From NCBI GenBank assembly GCA_010279815.1, contig QEOQ01000614.1:49766-113765 (forward strand): a stretch of 64,000 nucleotides of DNA. The letters are read 5' to 3'. Under the pieces are notes generated by a model. The model did not search any database. It was not told the origin of the DNA and was given only the letters and a program-made list of their open reading frames with translations. Numbering within the stretch: the first letter of the stretch is position 1; every line of letters begins with the position of its first letter. The position numbers and the translations under genes were made by a program. Below are positions 13,201 through 25,740 of the stretch, one piece after another. The DNA comes from Brachionus plicatilis (lineage: Eukaryota; Rotifera; Eurotatoria; Ploima; Brachionidae).

Positions 13201-15865
13201 CGAACATGTTGAACACTCAAAAAAAGCAACCCAGTCCACTACCACACTCACATCGACAGATCAACATCAACATCAACAGCAGCAGCAGCAACAACAACAA
13301 GAGACACTGGCACAGCGTGTAGACAACTTCGAGGCAAACAAACATTTGTACATGAGTCAGAATGGGTCCGAAATGGACTTGAGTTTGGTGAGCAAGTTGC
13401 AGCGACGCATAGCTTCGTTGCAGTTGGAAAAACGGATGGAAGAGTGCGAGAGCAAAAATGTGAGCGTTGAACGCATTCAATTGGAAAAAGATCACGAGAC
13501 AATTAGGTGTCAAGAGCTCGAAATCGAAAATCAAAAGCTGCGTGACGATCTAGCACGTCTCAGACACTTGGTCGTTGACGACATTGACAACGCCACAAAC
13601 AGTGACTATTCAAACGACGCCAACGACGCAAACGACGCAAACGATGCAAACGAACACAGTGATGATCAAACAATGCACAATGACTATGTAAATGCAAAGA
13701 GAGACAAAGAGAGAGAGAAACAAAGTGAGAAAAAGATTGGCAAAGAAATGGAGAGTCAATTTGAGGCGTTGAGCGAAGAAGTGCAGCGTAGACGCGACGA
13801 ATGCATTCAATTGAAATCGTTGCTAGTGGCCAACTATCGCCACAATTGGACAAACCATGCTCAAATCAAACACTCGGACACTGACACAGACAAAGACAAA
13901 GACAAGGACAAAGATAAAGACAAAGACATGGACATGGTGGACATGAGTCAAGTGGACACGAACGGATCCAACGAATTCGAAATAGCCTACAATACACAAA
14001 AAGTGCTAAATCGCATATTGGAAAATCAATTAATTGAAATGAAAAAAAAGCATCAACAAGACGAACAGGCCTATTTGAGTCAAATGAAAAAGTTAAACGA
14101 TCAATACGAACGACAACAAGAATTGTTGATGAAAGATTTGCCCGTTGATCTTAAGGCCGATGCCACTCTGCGAAATCAAATATTTCAATTGAGCGAAACA
14201 AATTTGGACTTGAGCGAAAAGTGCGACAAGTACTCGGACGAAATAAAAAAGTACAAAAAAATGCTCAAGGTGTACATTAGACGATCAAGAGCGACCACCA
14301 CAAATACAACCACACACCTTCAATCACTTCAACCATCACTACAACCACCACTACAGCCACCACACACACAAACAACAACATTATCAACATCATCAACAGC
14401 CATTCCAATGTCCATGTCATTAGCCGATCGATTCAGCAACACACTCAACAATTTAAACAATTGGTCGCGCTCGTCAACTTCAAATGTGTCCATGGCAAAC
14501 AACGACGATCAATTTAACAATCAATTAAATAATCAATCGAACATAAATCAATTTAACAATGAGAATGGGTGGTTGTTGTCGTCGTCATCGTTGTCGTGTA
14601 TAGCGTATAGTCAAATGCCGCAAATAAACAAGAGCAGACAAAATGCAGTGGTCGAGTATTTGGGCGTGTTGGAGTGGCGATGTGAAGACGCGAGCAAAAT
14701 AATTGCCAAACTAGTGGACGAGTTGAAGCCGCGTTTGGCTGTTACTTTTTTGCCCGGTTTGCCAGCCTACATTATGTTTATGTGTGTGCGCTATGCGGAC
14801 ATGTCCAATGATGACGACAAAGTTCGTTTGTTGCTCAGCTCGGCTGTTCAGTCGGTCAAAAAGTTGATCAAAAAAAAACAACAAGATCTGGACTATTTGG
14901 TGCTGTGGTTGGCCAATTTTTGTCGCCTATTGCACAATCTAAAACAGTACAGTGGCGAGCTAGCCTTTCAAAAGCACAACACTCTCAAACAAAACGAACA
15001 TTGTTTGAAAAATTTCGACCTCACCGAATACCGTGGCATTTTTAGTGATCTAAGCATTTGGCTATTTCAGGGCATAACCAAAGACTTTGAGAAAAAAATA
15101 AACGTGTTAATTGTGGCCGCAATGCTCGAACACGACGCTTTGTCCATTAGTGGTGACGATGTACACAATTCAACTCATTCAAATCATTCAACTCATTCAA
15201 ATCATTCAAAGTCTTCCTTTAGCAACAACAACAACACAAGAGACAAACAACGATTTACGATGGAAACGTTGCTCAAAAAATTGTCCGAATTTTTGCACAC
15301 TTTGAATTCGCATGGCGTCGATCCACAAATAGTCGAGCAAATATTTAAACAATTGTACTATTTTATTGGCGCGGCCACCTTTAATCATTTGCTGTTGCGC
15401 AAAGAAGCGTGCAATTGGTCGCGCGGCGTCGATCTAAGATACAAGACCACTTTGTTAGAACAATGGCTTAGAGACAGCAAATTGCAGGATTCGGGTGCAC
15501 GAGAAATGCTCGATCCGATTGTTCAAGCAAGTCAATTGTTACAGGCACGAAAGACCCAGTCGGACATTCAGGCAATATGCGAAATGTGTCCCAAGTTGAC
15601 CATTGCTCAAATACAGCGCATTTTGTTCATGTACATGCCCGCCGAAGTCTACGAGGAAAAGTTGAGCCGTCAACTAATCGACCAAATAACAAACAGACTA
15701 AAAGAATTGCGCCACAACCAAAACAATAGCGAACAACAAAAGCTCATTATGGACACTCAAGTTCAAATGCCAATTTGTATTCCTTTCAATCCGTCCAACA
15801 TTGGCCTAGAGACCATTGAGATACCGGCCGCACTCGATCTTGCTGCCTATGTTAGAAAAATTTAG
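7240..15865 (+). CDS. MYO5: Class V myosin heavy chain (actin motor for cargo transport)
   Basis: Exons 7240-8307, 8413-8544 and 10898-15865, all phase 0, give 2,055 residues. Intron 1 is 105 bp; intron 2 is 2,353 bp and carries two foldback elements. Myosin V walks along actin carrying vesicles and organelles. The motor holds P-loop GESGAGKT (167-174), switch [11 protein letters not shown] and switch [10 protein letters not shown] just after exon 3 begins. Six IQ motifs follow (about 815-950, for example [10 protein letters not shown]), then a long coiled coil and the C-terminal globular tail with a DIL domain ending about 50 residues before the stop. The coiled coil is interrupted by simple-sequence insertions: poly-Gln near 13260-13300, Asn-Asp-Ala repeats near 13610 and Asp-Lys repeats near 13880. 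The exons are much richer in G and C than neighbouring genes. At about 2,055 residues it is somewhat longer than vertebrate MYO5A because of the insertions. Confidence 0.96.
9825..10075. repeat. Foldback (MITE-like) element in myosin V intron 2
   Basis: 251 bp with imperfect terminal inverted repeats of at least 45 bp. Each end starts TAATACCGTAAATATTT, followed by GTCGCACTAAAA on the inside. A further partial end, GGTAATACCGTAAATATTT, lies just outside at 10080-10098. No transposase. An open frame across it (9824-10060 minus) is a by-product. Confidence 0.75.
10350..10680. repeat. Second foldback element in myosin V intron 2
   Basis: 331 bp with inverted arms of about 125 bp (10350-10475 and 10555-10680). 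The arms share TTACAGTTAA, GTAAAAATGTTATAATTTTT, CTAATTGTGCAAAAATG and ACAAACGAATTCTA-like blocks, around an unpaired middle of about 80 bp. No coding capacity. Confidence 0.75.
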
Positions 15866-16530
15866 TTCTCATCGTCATCATTGTTTGTTATTAATTGTAT
15901 ATCATTTTGTACAAAAAAGAAACAAAAAAAGAAACAAAAAAGATTTCAACGAAAACAAGCATCATTTCGCCTATGCCTAACGTCTAGTTCTAGTTCTTTT
16001 TTCGTCATCAATCAACTAATTTAATTTTAGCATTATTTTATTAAAACAAATTTTATCAGTTTTTTCTTTTTTTTTTCTTTCCGGAGTTTAATTCAATTCT
16101 CCTTTCTTTTAATCAAATTGATTGACAAATAAATTTAGTCTTTTTCTATTATTTTATTTATTTTTATACTCTAATGATTTTAACCACACTATTAAATTTA
16201 ATAAAATCGATTAGATAGTTTTGTTCATTTTTATTTGTTTTACTTTTTCAATTTAAAGGCTAATCGACAGACAGACGACGTTAGCCCAGTAGAATGGTCC
16301 GGTTCTAAATTGTCAAAAAGTGACAAAATAGCACTCATAAAAATAATTTATTTTGATCAATGTTATTGGTTTGATTGATTTGAAAAATTGAAAAAAAAAC
16401 TTTAACTTTAAATGTAAAAAAATTATTTTAATTATTAAATTACTAAAATATAAAGTAAAAAAAAATTTTAAATATTTTAACTGATAGGTAATATATATAT
16501 CAAGATTATTGACGGAAGTACATTTATTTT

Positions 16531-16936
16531 AGGTCTAGTGGATAGTGTTATCAGTTTAGAAAATAAAATATTAACAAAATCCTCATTGCCAGTGTTATCA
16601 TTTTGATAACAAAATTATTGTCTTGATTACTGTTAATTTTTAAAACATTGCAGGAATATTATTCTTTTTTTTTAATTGAATAATCAAAATTGAAAAAAAT
16701 AAAATTACTATTTATTAATTTAGGTTAAAATAATGAATAAAGAAAATATTCTAGAATCAAAGGTAAATATAACTTTTAGGTTTATTCCATAATAATAATA
16801 TATTAAAATTCATTAATTTCATAGTTTCTTAATAAATATTGATAATTTTTTTTTCTTATTTATAACATTTTTTTTATCAATATTTTAATAAAAAATTTTG
16901 ATAATCAAATTTCTTGATAACACTATCCATTAGATC
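16531..16936. repeat. Foldback element with 22-bp ends
   Basis: Left end AGGTCTAGTGGATAGTGTTA (from 16531) and right end TAACACTATCCATTAGATCT (to 16936) are inverted copies with two or three mismatches. They enclose about 360 bp of AT-rich, non-coding sequence. Confidence 0.55.
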
Positions 16937-18499
16937 TTTCATTTTTTGTAAAAATAAAAAGCATTTAGGTTATCAAAAAAAATTCAACCCAGTCACAAAA
17001 AAACGATGATTAATCGATGAAAATTGATAGATGAATCATTAAAAAGTTAGGAACCATTTCATCGAAATTCAACGATGAAAAATAAGAACATTTCATCGAA
17101 AATAATCAATGAAATAATATTCTAATACGACATAATTAATTTAATTTTTAAATATAATTTATTTTTAATTTTTAAAATTATTTTTAAAAAGATAATAAAA
17201 AGCAGACATTATAAAAACTTGAGTTCTTTTTCCAAATTTTTTCAAAGTTAATCTACACTTTTGATTCATGAAAAAATCAATTTACTTTTTCTCAAGAGAA
17301 TTTTTTATTTTTTAAGTAAATTATTAGCTTTAGAATTGAGCTTTATTGTATTTTTATATCAAAGAAAATTGCTAGCAATCCAATTAGATATAAAATCCTT
17401 TGTTAAGAGGAGATCCACTAGATACACAATTGATTTAGAATTTATACTAATTTTTAGCCTTAAGTGTGGTTAAATTTCCAGAACTATTTTCGAATAAAGG
17501 AAAAATTTTATAAAATTATGCAATTTTTTAATGAAAAAACTAACATAAAATATTTAACGTACAAAATTTTGAGTCTCAAATAGAAGCAACTTTTTTCTTA
17601 TATTCGAATCACTTTTTTCATTTGGAAAAAATTCGAATAAAAGAAAAGCTTTGATGACCGTCCTTTCTTATATTCTAGTAAGTACAGTATTAAAAATATA
17701 CCAAAAAAATATTCATTTTTCGGAATCAAAATTGATTAACTACTCCATGAGAATATTTAGAAAAACATTTTAAGTAAAAGTAGTGGTAAAACAAGTAGGA
17801 CTTTAAATGCTCCCTTTTTTTTTGAGTGAACTTTTTGCAATTAAAACTATCCATCGTAAAACAGTTTACTTGTTACTTCTTTTCTTTAACTTTTTAAAGT
17901 TTATTTCATAATTTTTAGAGAACGAAAAAGGACGTATATTATTGATCAAAAAAATTAAGAGACACTTAAGAATTATAATTAAAAACAAACTATTTCAAAT
18001 ATTTCCTCAATTAAAGATATAACTGATACAGCCCAATAATTATCTCCTGTCTGATCTATTCTTATATATAGGAAAAACTTAAGCCAATTTTCGGTCACCT
18101 GGAATACTCTTCCATTTGAGATATATGTTAAAAAATATTAAAGAATGGTTATTTATATATATCATGGAGTCTTTTCAAAATTTTCGAATGGATTTCAATG
18201 AAACCATACCAAATAGACCTGGCGTTTGTATCAATCCGTTTGAATCTTTTGAAAAGATGCCAAAATCAGCATTTTTCCTCGTTTAAATTGATGATTTAGG
18301 AAAACTGCAGAATTTCTTGGATTTCATCTTATTCCAGTTAAGTTAGTTCAAAACTTCTTCTATCTTTTCCATAATTATTTATATTGCTTTCAATTTTACA
18401 ATTCAAGTTACTATGGCAACAAAAGCATATTTAATTTTTAGAAGCCCTTAATTCAAAATCGAACCATGCAACTCGCTGATATAAATTTATTTTGATATG

Positions 18500-19045
18500 T
18501 TTCAATGGATATTGCTAAAAAATGTACCCATACTTTTTAGCCGAAATGCACTACGGCTGAGTCCCGTCTTATTAATATTTTAGATGCAAAATTTAATAAG
18601 CTTTTTAACAAATCCATCAGCTAAGCTCTAAAAACTTAAAAGGAAAACGATATTTGATCAAAATTTTTACTTTGCCTTAATCCAATTTTTATAATTTTTA
18701 AATCACAAATGACAGAGAAAATAGTTTAAATTTTCTAACTAAACTAGAAATGCTTGATTCATGTGATAAATAAAAATTTATCGAAATTTACAACAACAAA
18801 AAATTCAAAATGTTTTAAAAGAATAGTCATATTTCGTTAAAAAAAAATGAAAAAAAATGTAAGATTTTTCTAAAAAAATTACAATTATAGAAATTTTAAT
18901 AATTATAACATTTAATTTTTAAGATTTTTAAAATAATAACAAATTTATCTATCATTTAAAATCGACAAGTTTTTTAAAAATAAAATAATACATTTTGTAT
19001 TTCGGCCAAAAAGTATGGGTCAGTTTTTTAGCAATATCCGTTTCA
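18500..19045. repeat. Foldback element with ~45-bp ends
   Basis: The left end (18500-18548) contains GGATATTGCTAAAAAA and CCCATACTTTTTAGCCGAAA. The right end (19003-19045) is its inverted copy with a few changes. About 450 bp of non-coding AT-rich sequence lies between. Confidence 0.65.
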
Positions 19046-19344
19046 ATAGCTAAAGTAATATAAATTTTAATAAATTCCCTCATATTTTTATTATACAATT
19101 TTTATTAGCTTATTTACAAATGAAAAATCAATTTTACCTAGAAGCCTTCTAATTTTGCCAATTTTTTGTTCACACAAAACACGAAAATATTTACGCTAAG
19201 TATTGTCTTTTTTGATCGCAAGAGCGGAAGTTTAAGAAAAAATGAGAATTCAATTCATAATAAATTGAAGATAAATTGAATTCTGGTCTTTTACAATTTA
19301 TTTGTTAATAAAATGAATCTATTTCACTTAAAAAAAAAGGTCAT

Positions 19345-19600
19345 CAAGTTCAATTTTTCTCAGCTTGGTCTTGACCACGTTCATAAGCGTCTTCTCATAC
19401 TTTGAATATAAATCGACGAATCAACTAATGCTTTGTTAACTAAAGCTAAAAGCTCTCTTAAACTTTTTGAGACAAACAGTCCCAAAAATTATCGAACGGA
19501 TCCGCTTCTACGAAATTAGGTGAGTTGATATTCTTTGACACAAAATGGTGAGTTTTCGTGGTGTTGGTGAATAAAAGGTAAAAGCATGTGCCTTTAAGAA
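19345..19600 (-). pseudogene. Decayed Tc1/mariner-like transposase fragment
   Basis: On the minus strand, one frame near 19460-19535 reads INSPNFVEADPFDNFWDCLS. This resembles the NSPDLNPIENFW block around the third catalytic acidic residue of IS630-Tc1-mariner transposases. A further block (YIQSMRRRL) appears in another frame downstream, at the distance expected for the family's SMPRR region. Stops and frame changes separate the blocks, so it is dead. Recognised by motif only. Confidence 0.45.
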
Positions 19601-19786
19601 CTCTATAATGTGACATATGAAATAAATCAGGTTATCATTTATATTCACAAAAAAGCTGGATTAAAAAAAAAAAAACAGTTAAGGTAAAAATATTACATGT
19701 TAAATGAATAATTGTCTAGTTTTTATTAAATTATTGTTATGTTCTTCAGTTACCAAAATTAAATATTTAGCTAAAACGGTTAAAAT

Positions 19787-20114
19787 AACAACGAAAACAA
19801 CAACAAAAACACATTAATTAATTTTATTAAATGACAATTATTTTATCTAAAATTCATAATCAATGTAGAAAATTAAAAAAAAAAATTATGATTTGACCCA
19901 AATTTTCAATTAGAAATCTTGAAAATTAAAAAAATTATTTTAAAATGAGCTAAAAATTTGAGTTTTTTTTTAAAATTTTCAATATTTCAATTTAAAAATT
20001 TGCTTCAAATCATAATAATTTTTTTTTAATTTTCTACCTTGAATATGAATTTTAGATAAAATAATTGTCATATAACAAAATAAATTAATATGTTTTTGTT
20101 GTTGTTTTCATTGG
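19787..20114. repeat. Foldback element with ~110-bp arms just upstream of the acyltransferase
   Basis: Arms at about 19787-19897 and 20006-20114 pair along blocks such as ACAACAACAAAAACA, GACAATTATTTTATCTAAAA and GTAGAAAATTAAAAAA. The right edge is about 100 bp from the acyltransferase start codon, so the element may form part of that promoter region. Confidence 0.7.
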
Positions 20115-20210
20115 TATAAGAAACATATCTCAATATTATATAATATTAGATTTAAAAAATATATTTTTAACGTTAGAAGAAAATTTAGTTTTTAAAGTTT
20201 TTTTTTTTAA

Positions 20211-21404
20211 ATGAGACAATTAGAAATTATTTTTCAATTTGTTGATTGGTTTTTCGAAGATAGTCAAAAAAAAATCACCAATCGTTTCGAATTTTTGGAT
20301 GGATACCGCGGTTTTTGTGCTCTAGTTGTGGCACTCAATCATTTTGTACCTGCTTTTGGAGGCGATGGTGGTGATTTGGCAATATTCATATGGTCTGGTC
20401 ATTTTATTGGACTTTTTGGATTTTTTGTTCTTAGTGCTTTTTTATTAACTTATCGAATGTCTAAAGACTTGCACAAATCAACATGTCGCATCCAAGTTTA
20501 CGAAATTTTGATAAAATATTTTATAAGGAGAATTTTTCGAATCTATTTACCATTTTTGGTATTTGTGCTGTGTGTCAAATTTGGTCATAGAAATGTGTCT
20601 GGAGGCTACAGTTATAATTCGTTGTCAAGTTTTATCTTTCTCAAGCCAACAATAAGAAATCACTTGTGGTCAATTCCAGTCGAGATTAGATATTATTTTT
20701 TCATTCCAATAATTTGCTTGTTATTTTTTTACTCGAGAAAATATTCACCATTATTTTTATGTTCGTCAATTGCTTTGGTCTATTGGCTTTTTAATTCAAT
20801 TATTATTTTCAGTCCACAAGATTTTAAAGTAGACGACAAAAATGGACTGCTAATGAGATTTCCCATATTTTTTGCCGGTTCAATAGTGGCTTTTATTTAT
20901 TTTAAATATGAACAAGATTTTAGTCGAATTCAACTTATTATTCAAAACAGAAAAATGAGATTTTTTATTTGTGTGATTAGTTACATGATTGCTTTTAATG
21001 GACTGAAAACTTGTACCAAGTACTACAATTCAAAATTAAGTTTTCATAACGATTTGTACCATCCTGGCATTAGATTTTCTTTATTACTTTTGCTAATGCT
21101 GATCGGTGCACCGAATGATTTTACGCGTCTTTTTAGTCACAATTTTATTCTTACCAAAATTGGCAAATACTCTTTTGGTGTTTACTTGTGGCATCCGATG
21201 TGTATTCTAATTGTAAAATCATTTAAAATAACAAAACAATTTGACGCAGCTGTTTTACTAATTGTATTGAGTCTTTTTGTTGGAATCTTATTTTATTATT
21301 TAGTCGAAAATCCGATGATGAAATTGGGCAACTATTTTATTAAAAAAATCAATCTAAAAAGGAATGACGCAGATAATCAAAATAATCAAAATTTAGTGAT
21401 ATAA
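20211..21404 (+). CDS. Acyltransferase 3 family integral membrane protein
   Basis: Single-exon gene of 397 residues, the usual length for a bare AT3 domain. The family moves acyl groups, often acetyl, across membranes onto carbohydrates or lipids (bacterial OatA, animal NRF-6 relatives). Visible are the N-terminal LDGYRGFCALVVALNHF with the conserved His, FGFFVLSAFLLTYR, the basic RRIFRIYLPF, LWSIPVEIRYY and a C-terminal YSFGVYLWHP before a last helix and LVENPMMKL. About ten hydrophobic helices are apparent. There is no N-terminal NRF domain as in long nematode and insect members, so it looks like the short microbial-type form. The substrate cannot be told. Confidence 0.85.
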   Translation: MRQLEIIFQFVDWFFEDSQKKITNRFEFLDGYRGFCALVVALNHFVPAFGGDGGDLAIFIWSGHFIGLFGFFVLSAFLLTYRMSKDLHKSTCRIQVYEILIKYFIRRIFRIYLPFLVFVLCVKFGHRNVSGGYSYNSLSSFIFLKPTIRNHLWSIPVEIRYYFFIPIICLLFFYSRKYSPLFLCSSIALVYWLFNSIIIFSPQDFKVDDKNGLLMRFPIFFAGSIVAFIYFKYEQDFSRIQLIIQNRKMRFFICVISYMIAFNGLKTCTKYYNSKLSFHNDLYHPGIRFSLLLLLMLIGAPNDFTRLFSHNFILTKIGKYSFGVYLWHPMCILIVKSFKITKQFDAAVLLIVLSLFVGILFYYLVENPMMKLGNYFIKKINLKRNDADNQNNQNLVI

Positions 21405-22079
21405 ATTTTGTTGTTGTTCTAAAAAAGCTTTACCAAAATAAACAAAATTTTCAAAAAAAGTTTTTAGAAAATCTTCTAGTAGAAATGTGACAGTGATAGA
21501 CCGAATCATTTAAAAGATTTTTTTGGAGAGCTAATAACGGCTTAAATTCGCCATCTTTTGAAAAAAATCATGTGAAAGATTGATTTCAAAATATAAGAAA
21601 TTAAATAAAATATTTGTGACGACTAAAACTAGTCCCCTGTAGAAAATCGAATAAAATTTTGTTTTTCATTAAAATTTTTGAATATTTATTTTTGAAAAAT
21701 GATTAAAATAACAAAAATTATTTTTGAAAAAAATTATACTATAATTTAATTTTTTTTCAATTAAAACTAAACGATGAACAAAAAAAAACTTTCCAGGAAA
21801 CAAAGGTACTAATATTTTAAAATCATTTTTTTAACATAAACGAGATCAATTAATTTCAGAAAAAAAAATCTACAAAATTCCCTTGAAATCAAGCAAATTT
21901 GTTTGAATTGCTTAATTCGCAACTTGAATCGTTAATTACATAATTAAGAAGAAAACTTGTGAGCATGTCCATTTGGTTTTTAATCGATTCCTCAGTTTTG
22001 CTAACTTTTCTAAACAAAATTCAACAAAAAAATAGTTAATTTTTTTTTTTTTTAAATAAAAAAATTAATTTTGTAAAAT
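21405..22079. other. Spacer, nothing recognised
   Basis: 675 bp of AT-rich sequence between the convergent acyltransferase and potassium channel genes; only 3' UTRs expected. Confidence 0.6.
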
Positions 22080-25000
22080 TTACTCAAGTAGACATTGAAT
22101 TTCGGTGTCAACATCAGCATAGCTAGACACAATCTTTCTCTTTGGCAACGAATTGTTGGAAACACATGAATTTCGCTTGCTGCTCAATTCGCTTGAAAAA
22201 ACCATGGGACTAAGCCTTGATGTGCTTCTTAGTTTATTTTTACGCTGAAACGAGCCGATTATTTTTCTAGTTGGACTTATTTGCAATAGATTAGAATCGT
22301 TGGGTGCATTGAGACTAGCACTCAGGCTTGGATTAAAATTTAGACCACTATTAATTGATTTGCGATTAATTGTAGCCAGATTGTCCAGATTTTGTATTTG
22401 ATTTTGATTTTGGTTTTTTGCTTCGTTTTCGCAAATTAAAGCCAAATTACTATTTGTGGTGTTAAATGAAGATTTGCGACCTATTTGACGGTTTTTGTTG
22501 GCTGCCACCAGCAAATTACGGATGGTACGGTTGGACTTTTTCTTGCGAGGCTTCGATTCATTCAGTTCACATTCTCTCAAGTCAAATGTAACTTGGAATT
22601 TTTTTTCAAACGATTCAGCAAAATCTGGATACATTTCAAGAACGTCCAACAAATCACATCGGTCTATTTTGTGCAGATCGCAATAGGCCAATGCTCGCAC
22701 ATCACAACTCGATCTGCCCATCACATCTCTTTCTTGATATTTGCCAATGTTTTCACCGAATATGTCGTTTTTGTCCAATATGGCCATAGCTTGATTGTTG
22801 CTGACAATTTCCAGAGTGCCTCTAGCAATGAAATAAATTGAGTTTAGATTGTCTCCTTTGTGAATGAGAGTATCGCCTGGCGGAACATGAGTTGACTTGA
22901 ACTGAAGAGCCAGCATGCGCAAACAGCCTTCACTAGCGTCCTGAAATGCCTGACAATTGTTCAACAATTGACGATTCAAATGTAAGCAAATGTCTGCTTG
23001 TAACGATTCGGGAAATGATTTGAGAACAGTGTTCATGTCGATGCCGTTTGTGAACGACCAAGTGTGTTCAAACGACTCTTGCATTCGTTTCGATAAAGAC
23101 TTTGGAATGGTGTGAAATTTTATAAAGTCTTTAACACTTTCTTGCATTTCGGTGAGTTCTTCTGTGCCCTGGTACATTCTAATCATGATGGTAGTAACAT
23201 TTCCAAATATTGCAGCGGATATTAGAGCTAAATTAGCATTTAAATTAAATTTTAAAAAAAATCAAAAGTATTAAGATCTTTTCAGAATTTGAGTTGATTT
23301 TAATTAAGTAAAACTTGAATGGATTTATCTTGAAGGATCTTAAAAAAAATGATGATTTTCTAGCATGTTTTTTGTCACCTAGAACTGAATTCAAAATGTC
23401 TAAGAGCTATTTATTATTGGTATGTACAGTGTTCAGCAAAAGACGCAAACATTTTTTGCACTTACAATTCAATAAAATAAGTGCAGTGTGAATTTTTATA
23501 CAAAACTTCTAAAAATTACAAAAATAAAATTCTGTTTCATTAATTTAAATTGAAAAAATAGAGCTTTTTAAACATAGATGATGACAAAAAAACAAAAAAT
23601 GTTTCACTTGATTTTACAACAATAAAATTAATTAAAATTAACACAGGAAAAAATAATGGTCAAATAAAATAGACTAGTGATATTTTTAAGTAATTGAAAA
23701 TTAATAAGAACAAAAAATTTAATTTTCAATTTTAAATTAACATACAATTTGATTAAAAATAATCAATTTATTGGTAATTACATTATTTCTTAAACTGTGT
23801 ATTTTTAAATTTCTTAAACTGTATGTATTTTTTCTTAAACTGGACTGTAAAATTTTAAATGAAACATTGTTTGTGTCACCTTTTAAAATTTTCAGAAAAA
23901 TCTAAAGTACCAAGGCAATATCCATATTTTTATCAAGAATTAAAATTTTGTATAAAATAAGTAATTAATGCCTAAAATAAATACATTAAAATTAATAAAC
24001 AATTAATTTTAATTTTATTTATATTTTAATTTGAATAAATAAAAATAAATTTTAAAGGTATATTAGATTTTAGAAGAAAGTAAATAACCAATTCATTTTT
24101 AAAACCTCGAAAAAAAATTTAATTGTATTTAATAGTTTTTTTTTCTCGACCAAAAAGTTCAAATAAATGTCTGAAAGATGCTCTCTCGGGTGCATTTCTA
24201 ACAAAAGTATCTTGGTCAAAACCAATAATAATTTTAAAAGTTAGTCTCTTTTTAAAACGCAGTCTAGTTTTTTTTTTAATTATTTAATTAAGCTATTAAA
24301 ACTCAAAAAAAAGCTTTAAAATCAAACGCCTGCACTTAAAAATTATTTTGAAAAGTTAACTTGCTATACTTAAAAATTTTTTAACAAAAAAATTTTAACT
24401 CAAAAATCCCTCTTAAACTTATTATTAGAATATTTAGATCAAATTTTTTTCGGTGGTGGTCTTTTGGAAACCTGAAAAGTATTCAATATGCTATCAAAAT
24501 TTTTTTTTAATTTTTCGTCTTTTTTACTTATTTTTTTAAATTTATCAAATTCTTTTAAAAAAAAAGGTAAATATTCAAATTAATGCTTACATCCCAACAT
24601 CATAGAGATAATTGAGAAAATTTTCTCCCAATTAGTTGTGGGCGACACATTTCCAAAACCAACACTGGTCAAACTAGTAAGTGTAAAAAACAAAGCTGTA
24701 ATATATTTCGACTTGAGATCAGGCCCGCTCTCAGAATTATTTTCGTGAAATGGCATGTTGTATTTCTCAGCCAAATGATCGAGCCAACTGTATTTAGGCT
24801 CGGGCAATGTAGGTCTTTCTACATAAGCTATTGCGTAAAATACACAGGCCAACCAATGTCCCACGAGGCCAAAAACTGCCAGCAACAACAAAAGCATAGC
24901 TATTCCGTATTCGGAAAATGTTTGAAGTTTGGGAAAAATTCTAATCAAACGCATTAGTCTAATTGTTTTCAAATAACCAGTCAATTTAATGGTCTTTAAT

Positions 25001-25740
25001 AATCAAAAAAAAAAAATAAATATATATAATAACAAAGAATAAACAATTAAAAGCAAATTTTTTTTATTTTTTTTCATGAATTACATAAAAAATTAAAAAA
25101 GTCACAAACTTACGTCAATATTTCCGGAGCCGAACAAAAGTAAATCATAAGGCATGCCTGAAAGCGCGTCGATAAAAAACCATCCTTTAAAGTAAGACTT
25201 GGCAATTATCATGGGATCATGGACAACATCGCCTTGTTTAGATACAAAAGTAGTTCGAAAATTAATGAACACATCAATTAGAAACATTAAATCCACAATG
25301 AGATCTAGCATTACAAAAGGATCAGCTCCTGCTAGTTGTTGCTTCTTGAAAAGACGTGTCGAAGCATGTTGATTTAGTTTTGCTCGTTTTTCGTTGTCAT
25401 TGAGCAAAAATGCGACTGTGAATGGAGTAAAAATTGCCGTATAAACCACAAGCAACAGAACAATCCAATCCCAGACTGCTTTGAAGGGCGAATAATGAAG
25501 AATTATGAATTTTTGATGAAATTTTTTAACCACATGATCAATTGCACTTGCTGACGTTCGTTCTGCCAAACTCGACGATTCACTGTCTTCTTTGTCTTGT
25601 TTGCATTTGGATTTTTTACGCGGTCGCTTTTGTGACATAATGTCGCATTCTTTTTTGACATTTTCAATTTTTTCCAGTGACACATTTGACAGTTTTGAAT
25701 TGTAGCCTTTTACATCACTACTTGTGAATAGAGCTGCCAT
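22080..25740 (-). CDS. ERG-type (KCNH) voltage-gated potassium channel
   Basis: Exons 25114-25740, 24591-24993 and 22080-23227 give 725 residues; introns are 120 and 1,363 bp. ERG channels carry the delayed K+ current that repolarises excitable membranes. S1 begins near [19 protein letters not shown]4 is [14 protein letters not shown] (about 217-230). The pore has the selectivity filter SVGFGN (319-324). Exon 3 starts at the S6 stretch AAIFGNV and runs through the C-linker ([20 protein letters not shown]) and the cyclic-nucleotide-binding homology domain (about 430-530). Two features are odd. No N-terminal PAS/eag domain precedes S1, only about 85 polar residues. In S4 the fourth-fifth positive position seen in ERG is replaced (IFPK where ERG has VARK). 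An upstream exon might supply a PAS domain, though the ATG at 25738-25740 is a good start. Confidence 0.92.

Larger units (their letters stand above)
15866..20210. other. Gene-free region between myosin V and the acyltransferase
   Basis: 4.3 kb of AT-rich DNA. Beyond the probable myosin V 3' UTR (about 15866-16150) it contains three foldback elements and a decayed Tc1/mariner-like fragment, listed separately. No intact gene on either strand. The frame at 17261-17473 is low-complexity and unlike any family I know. Confidence 0.65.

Noticed and set aside
17261..17473. 70-codon plus-strand frame
   Set aside because: Low-complexity Leu/Phe/Lys content, no splice partners, no family resemblance.
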